DNA from: JAMXLO01 sp963799415 | GTDB lineage: Bacteria; Pseudomonadota; Alphaproteobacteria; Acetobacterales; Acetobacteraceae | Assembly (NCBI GenBank): GCA_963799415.1 | Contig: CAWCXI010000023.1 | Location: 62,001-126,000, forward strand | Reading direction: 5' to 3' | Length of the DNA: 64,000 bases | Part shown: in pieces, positions 61,138 to 64,000 of the stretch | How the letters are laid out: the number at the start of each line of letters is the position of its first letter | Position numbering within the stretch: position 1 is the first letter of the stretch | Translations under genes and position numbers: made by a program | Notes under the pieces: generated by a model | What the model saw: only the letters and a program-made list of their open reading frames with translations | The model's database searches: none | What the model was told of the DNA's origin: nothing

Positions 61138-63628
61138 ATGCACCTGCTGCGCAACAAGCCCGTCGGGCGTTTCAGTCCCTCCTGCCTGTTCCACCCGGAA
61201 TCGATCACCATGATCGGTGCTGGTTCGGAGGCGGGTGTCCAAGTGATGGCCAACCTCCACTCCGGCGGCTTCAAGGGCACGCTGTTGCAGGCGGATAGCG
61301 TCGAAGGCATCGAGGCTCTGCCTGCCGCGTCGGATCTCGCCGTCATCGCGGTGCCGCCGACGCGGCAAATGTTCCAGGCGCTGGCCGCCAAGGGCACGCT
61401 CGTTGCGGTCGTTGTCTGCGATGCGGACGACCTGTCCGACCCGGAGATCCGCGGCGGTGTGCGCGTGCTGGGACCGGGCTCGTTCGGTATCGCTGTGCCC
61501 GCGATCGGGTTGAATGCCTCGCGGGCACATCTCGTGCCGCCCGTCGGCCGGATCGGGCTCGTCTCGCAGTCGGCGTCGTTGTGTCGCACCGTGCTCGACT
61601 GGGCGGGACCGAATGGCGTGGGCTTCAGCCATATCGTCGGCATCGGCGGACGTGCGGACATCGGCTTCGGCCTTGTGCTGGACTGGCTGTCGCGCGACCC
61701 CGGAACCGGCGCGATCCTGCTCGACATCAGGCAGTTGCGGAATCGCCGCGCGTTTCTCTCTGCGGCTCGCGCTGCGTCGCGGCTACGGCCGGTGGTGGCC
61801 ATCCAGGCGGGCAGTTCAATCGAGGACCCCGGCGGTGGCACCGAACGTGCCTTCGAGGCGGCGCTGCGCCGGGCGGGCGTCCTTTGTGTCACCACGCTCG
61901 AGGACCTGCTGGCCGCCGCTGAAATCCTCGCTCGCGCTCGGCCGGTCCGGAGCGAGGCGCTGAGCATCATCACCAACGCGATCACTGCCGGTCGCATGGC
62001 CGCAGATGCCGTGCTGCGCCATGGGCTGCAGCTTGCATCGGACATCGTTCATGTGGAGCCGGGGAATTCCGGGCGTCTGGCGACGCTGGCGGCCGCGGCT
62101 GGCACTCCAGGCGTGGGCGGTGTGTTGGTGGTCCATGCGCCATCTGGTGGCGCGGATGAACCGGCGATCGCCGCCCTCGCCGAATGTCGCGACAGGGTGA
62201 AAGTGCCCCTCCTGGTCTGCGCCATGGGCGAGTCAACCGGTGCGGCGTCGCGGCGTCGCTTGGCCGAGGCAGGCATGGCAGTGTTCGCCACGCCTGAGCA
62301 TGCGGTGCGCGGTTTCCAACACCTCGTGCAGGATCGCCGGAATCGCGCCGCGGCGCGCGAGTTGCCGCACAGCGCGGTGCTGACTGTGGCCCCGGATCGC
62401 GACGCTGTGCGCCTGGTATTTGCGTCGATGCGCCGCGCCGACCGTCTTGCCACGATGCAGGACGAGGCGCTGGCGGTACTCTGTGCGTATGGCATTCCGG
62501 TGGTGCCGAGCCGTGCCGTCGCGTCACCGGAAGATGCGGCTGCGGCGGCATCGCTGCTGGGCTACCCGGCGGTGGTGAAGCTCCGCCAGAGCGTGCGCCC
62601 CGACGCACGAGCCTCGGGCGGTCTGGCACTCGATCTGCATGACGTGAACGAGGTCATGTCGGCGGCAGAGCAGATCGCCGCGCGGAATGCTGTAGGGGGA
62701 CTTCTCGCTGCTGGTGCAACGCCAGGCGGTTCGCTGGCGTCAGCTTCGGATCCGGGTTGATGACGACGCCACGTTCGGGCCGATCATCAGCTTCGGTCAG
62801 GGCGGAACCACGGCCGATATCGCGGGCGATGCGTCCGCCGATCTGCCGCCGCTCAATCTGGCGCTGGCGCATGGCCTGATCGGGCGCACGCGTGCAGCGT
62901 CGACGCTGGCGCGGTTCCGCGACAACCCGCCGGCGAACGAGTCCGCTGTCGCGGAGGCGTTGGTGCGGGTCAGCCAGCTCATCGTCGATTTCCCCGAGAT
63001 TGCCGAACTGGATCTGAACCCGCTGATCGTCGACACCGATGGTGTCGTGGCGGCGGATGCCTGGCTGCGGCTGCGCGAGGGGGGAGATGATGGCGGCGGG
63101 CTCGCGATTACCCCGTATCCGGTCGAGCTGGTGGAACACTGGATCACGCCCGATGGCGAGCGATTGATCGTTCGGCCGATAAGGCCCGAGGACGCCGATG
63201 GGCACGGCGCCTTCTTCAGTCGTCTGTCGCCGCAGGACATTCGCTATCGCTTCTTCTCCGCGATGCGCGAGCTGTCGCCCGAGCAGATGGCGCGGCTCAC
63301 CCAGATCGACTACGACCGCGAAATGGCCTTCATCGCGCTGCGCGAAGTCAGCGGCGAGACGGTCGGCGTCGCGCGCCTGGTGTGTGAGGATGAGCGCCAG
63401 GGCGAATTCGCGGTGATCGTGCAGGGCGACATGAAGGGCAGGGGAGTGGCCAGCCATCTCATGCGGCGTCTGATCGACTGGGCGCGTCGGCGCGGCCTGT
63501 CCGCGGTCGTCGGCCAGGTGCTGGCGGACAACGCGCCGATGCTGGCCTTCGTGCGGCACCTCGGATTCGGCGTGAAACGCATGCCGGAGGAACCGGACGT
63601 GGTGGAGGCGCGGCTCACGCTGGAGTAG
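61138..63628 (+). CDS. Pat-type protein lysine acetyltransferase (acyl-CoA synthetase-like plus GNAT), one apparent frameshift
   Basis: About 829 aa corrected. An NDP-forming acyl-CoA synthetase-like part (about 1-470) begins with a CoA-binding domain (GRFSPSCLFHPESITMIGAG) and has the IGLVSQSASLCRTVLDWAG stretch, lacking a clear catalytic His. An ATP-grasp part (about 480-690) follows, and a C-terminal GNAT domain (about 690-829) has the acetyl-CoA site VIVQGDMKGRGVASHLMRR. This order is that of Pat/YfiQ enzymes that acetylate acetyl-CoA synthetase and other proteins. The frame changes in 62690-62705, best explained by one extra G in the GGGGG run 62695-62699. The break is probably a sequence error. 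Confidence 0.88.
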
Positions 63629-63637
63629 TCTTGCGGA

Positions 63638-64000
63638 ATGGGAACGTCCGCGGCGCGCCTCGCCGGCGCCGATCTGCGTGCCGCGCGACGGCATGCGATA
63701 CTCTATGTGCTGAGCGCCTCGGCGACCTTCACCGTGGGATCGGCGTTGGTCAAGGCACTGACGGCGGACTTCCCGGTGCTCGAAATCGTCATGTTCCGCA
63801 GCATCGTTGGCTTCCTGGCGATGCTGCCGATGATCGTGCGCAGCGGCGGCCTGGCCGCGCTCAAGACACGGCGGCCGGTGGGTCATGTGATGCGAACGAT
63901 CTATGGCTTCATTGGCACCGTTACGTCGGTGTACGGCTTTGGCGTGCTGCCGCTGGTCACCGTGACGGCGCTTGGCTTCGCCATGCCGCTGTTCCTGACC
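63638..64000 (+). CDS. EamA/DMT-family transporter, N-terminal part (cut by window end)
   Basis: The first 121 residues of a drug/metabolite-type membrane transporter. After a short basic start (MGTSAARLAGADLRAARRHA) come helices with SASATFTVGSALVKALTADF, EIVMFRSIVGFLAMLPMIV, and IYGFIGTVTSVYGFGVLPLV. The pattern FPVLEIVMFRS at the start of helix two is characteristic of EamA proteins. It begins 9 bases behind the Pat gene. The remainder is outside the window. Confidence 0.85.
   Translation, partial: MGTSAARLAGADLRAARRHAILYVLSASATFTVGSALVKALTADFPVLEIVMFRSIVGFLAMLPMIVRSGGLAALKTRRPVGHVMRTIYGFIGTVTSVYGFGVLPLVTVTALGFAMPLFLT

Overview
The window is high-GC, gene-dense chromosomal DNA of an alphaproteobacterium. 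The best guess is Rhodospirillales, probably Acetobacteraceae-like. The guess rests on gene order (ppiD-trpE, trpG-trpD-trpC-moaC, divergent tpiA, secG-pyrG-kdsA-eno, rpsB-tsf-pyrH-frr-uppS-cdsA-dxr-rseP), on a complete ccoNOQPGHIS cluster behind an FNR/FixK-type box, and on Bradyrhizobium/Acetobacteraceae-style intergenic palindromes. I saw no rRNA, tRNA, IS element, prophage, integron or CRISPR array.

Layout. (a) 1-3.2 kb: malate synthase G (cut by the window edge), an RraA-like aldolase, a small protein, a perfect CRP-type palindrome and a branched-chain aminotransferase. (b) 3.18-4.6 kb: what looks like a complete transcription attenuator (Ile-Val-Val-Val leader peptide, pause hairpin, antiterminator, 16-bp terminator) in front of a class-III aminotransferase. 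(c) 4.6-9.1 kb, minus strand: a tightly overlapping operon of a Rieske dioxygenase (alpha, beta), two small unknown proteins, an HlyD adaptor and a FUSC-type membrane pump. (d) 9.1-17.3 kb: accessory genes, including a protein with an internal duplication, an AraC-HTH/TPR regulator, a methyltransferase, a second Rieske alpha paralogue without a beta subunit, a VOC protein and an alpha/beta hydrolase. (e) 17.3-18.3 kb: two tandem hsp20 genes behind a CIRCE operator. (f) 18.3-27.4 kb: the cbb3 oxidase and its assembly genes. (g) 27.4-36.5 kb, mostly minus strand: glpD, moaC, trpC, trpD, trpG, doxX, trpE and ppiD. (h) 36.6-50.2 kb: tpiA, a CheR/CheB/hybrid kinase module, secG, pyrG, kdsA, eno and small secreted proteins. 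(i) 50.4-58.1 kb: the translation/UMP kinase/isoprenoid/envelope operon, with a TauD-type dioxygenase set between tsf and pyrH. (j) 58.2-64 kb: a PAS protein with degenerate GGDEF/EAL-like regions, an HSL-type hydrolase, a Pat-type protein acetyltransferase and the start of an EamA/DMT transporter.

How the parts work together. Regions g to i are housekeeping (tryptophan, CTP, KDO and undecaprenyl/MEP synthesis, glycolysis, protein export). Region f supports microaerobic respiration. Regions a to d are the accessory, catabolic part.

Sequence quality. Eleven genes carry twelve apparent frameshifts, and every one is explained by one extra base. None is explained by a missing base. This one-sided pattern suggests insertion-type sequencing or assembly errors rather than pseudogenes, so these genes are given as single frameshifted CDSs.
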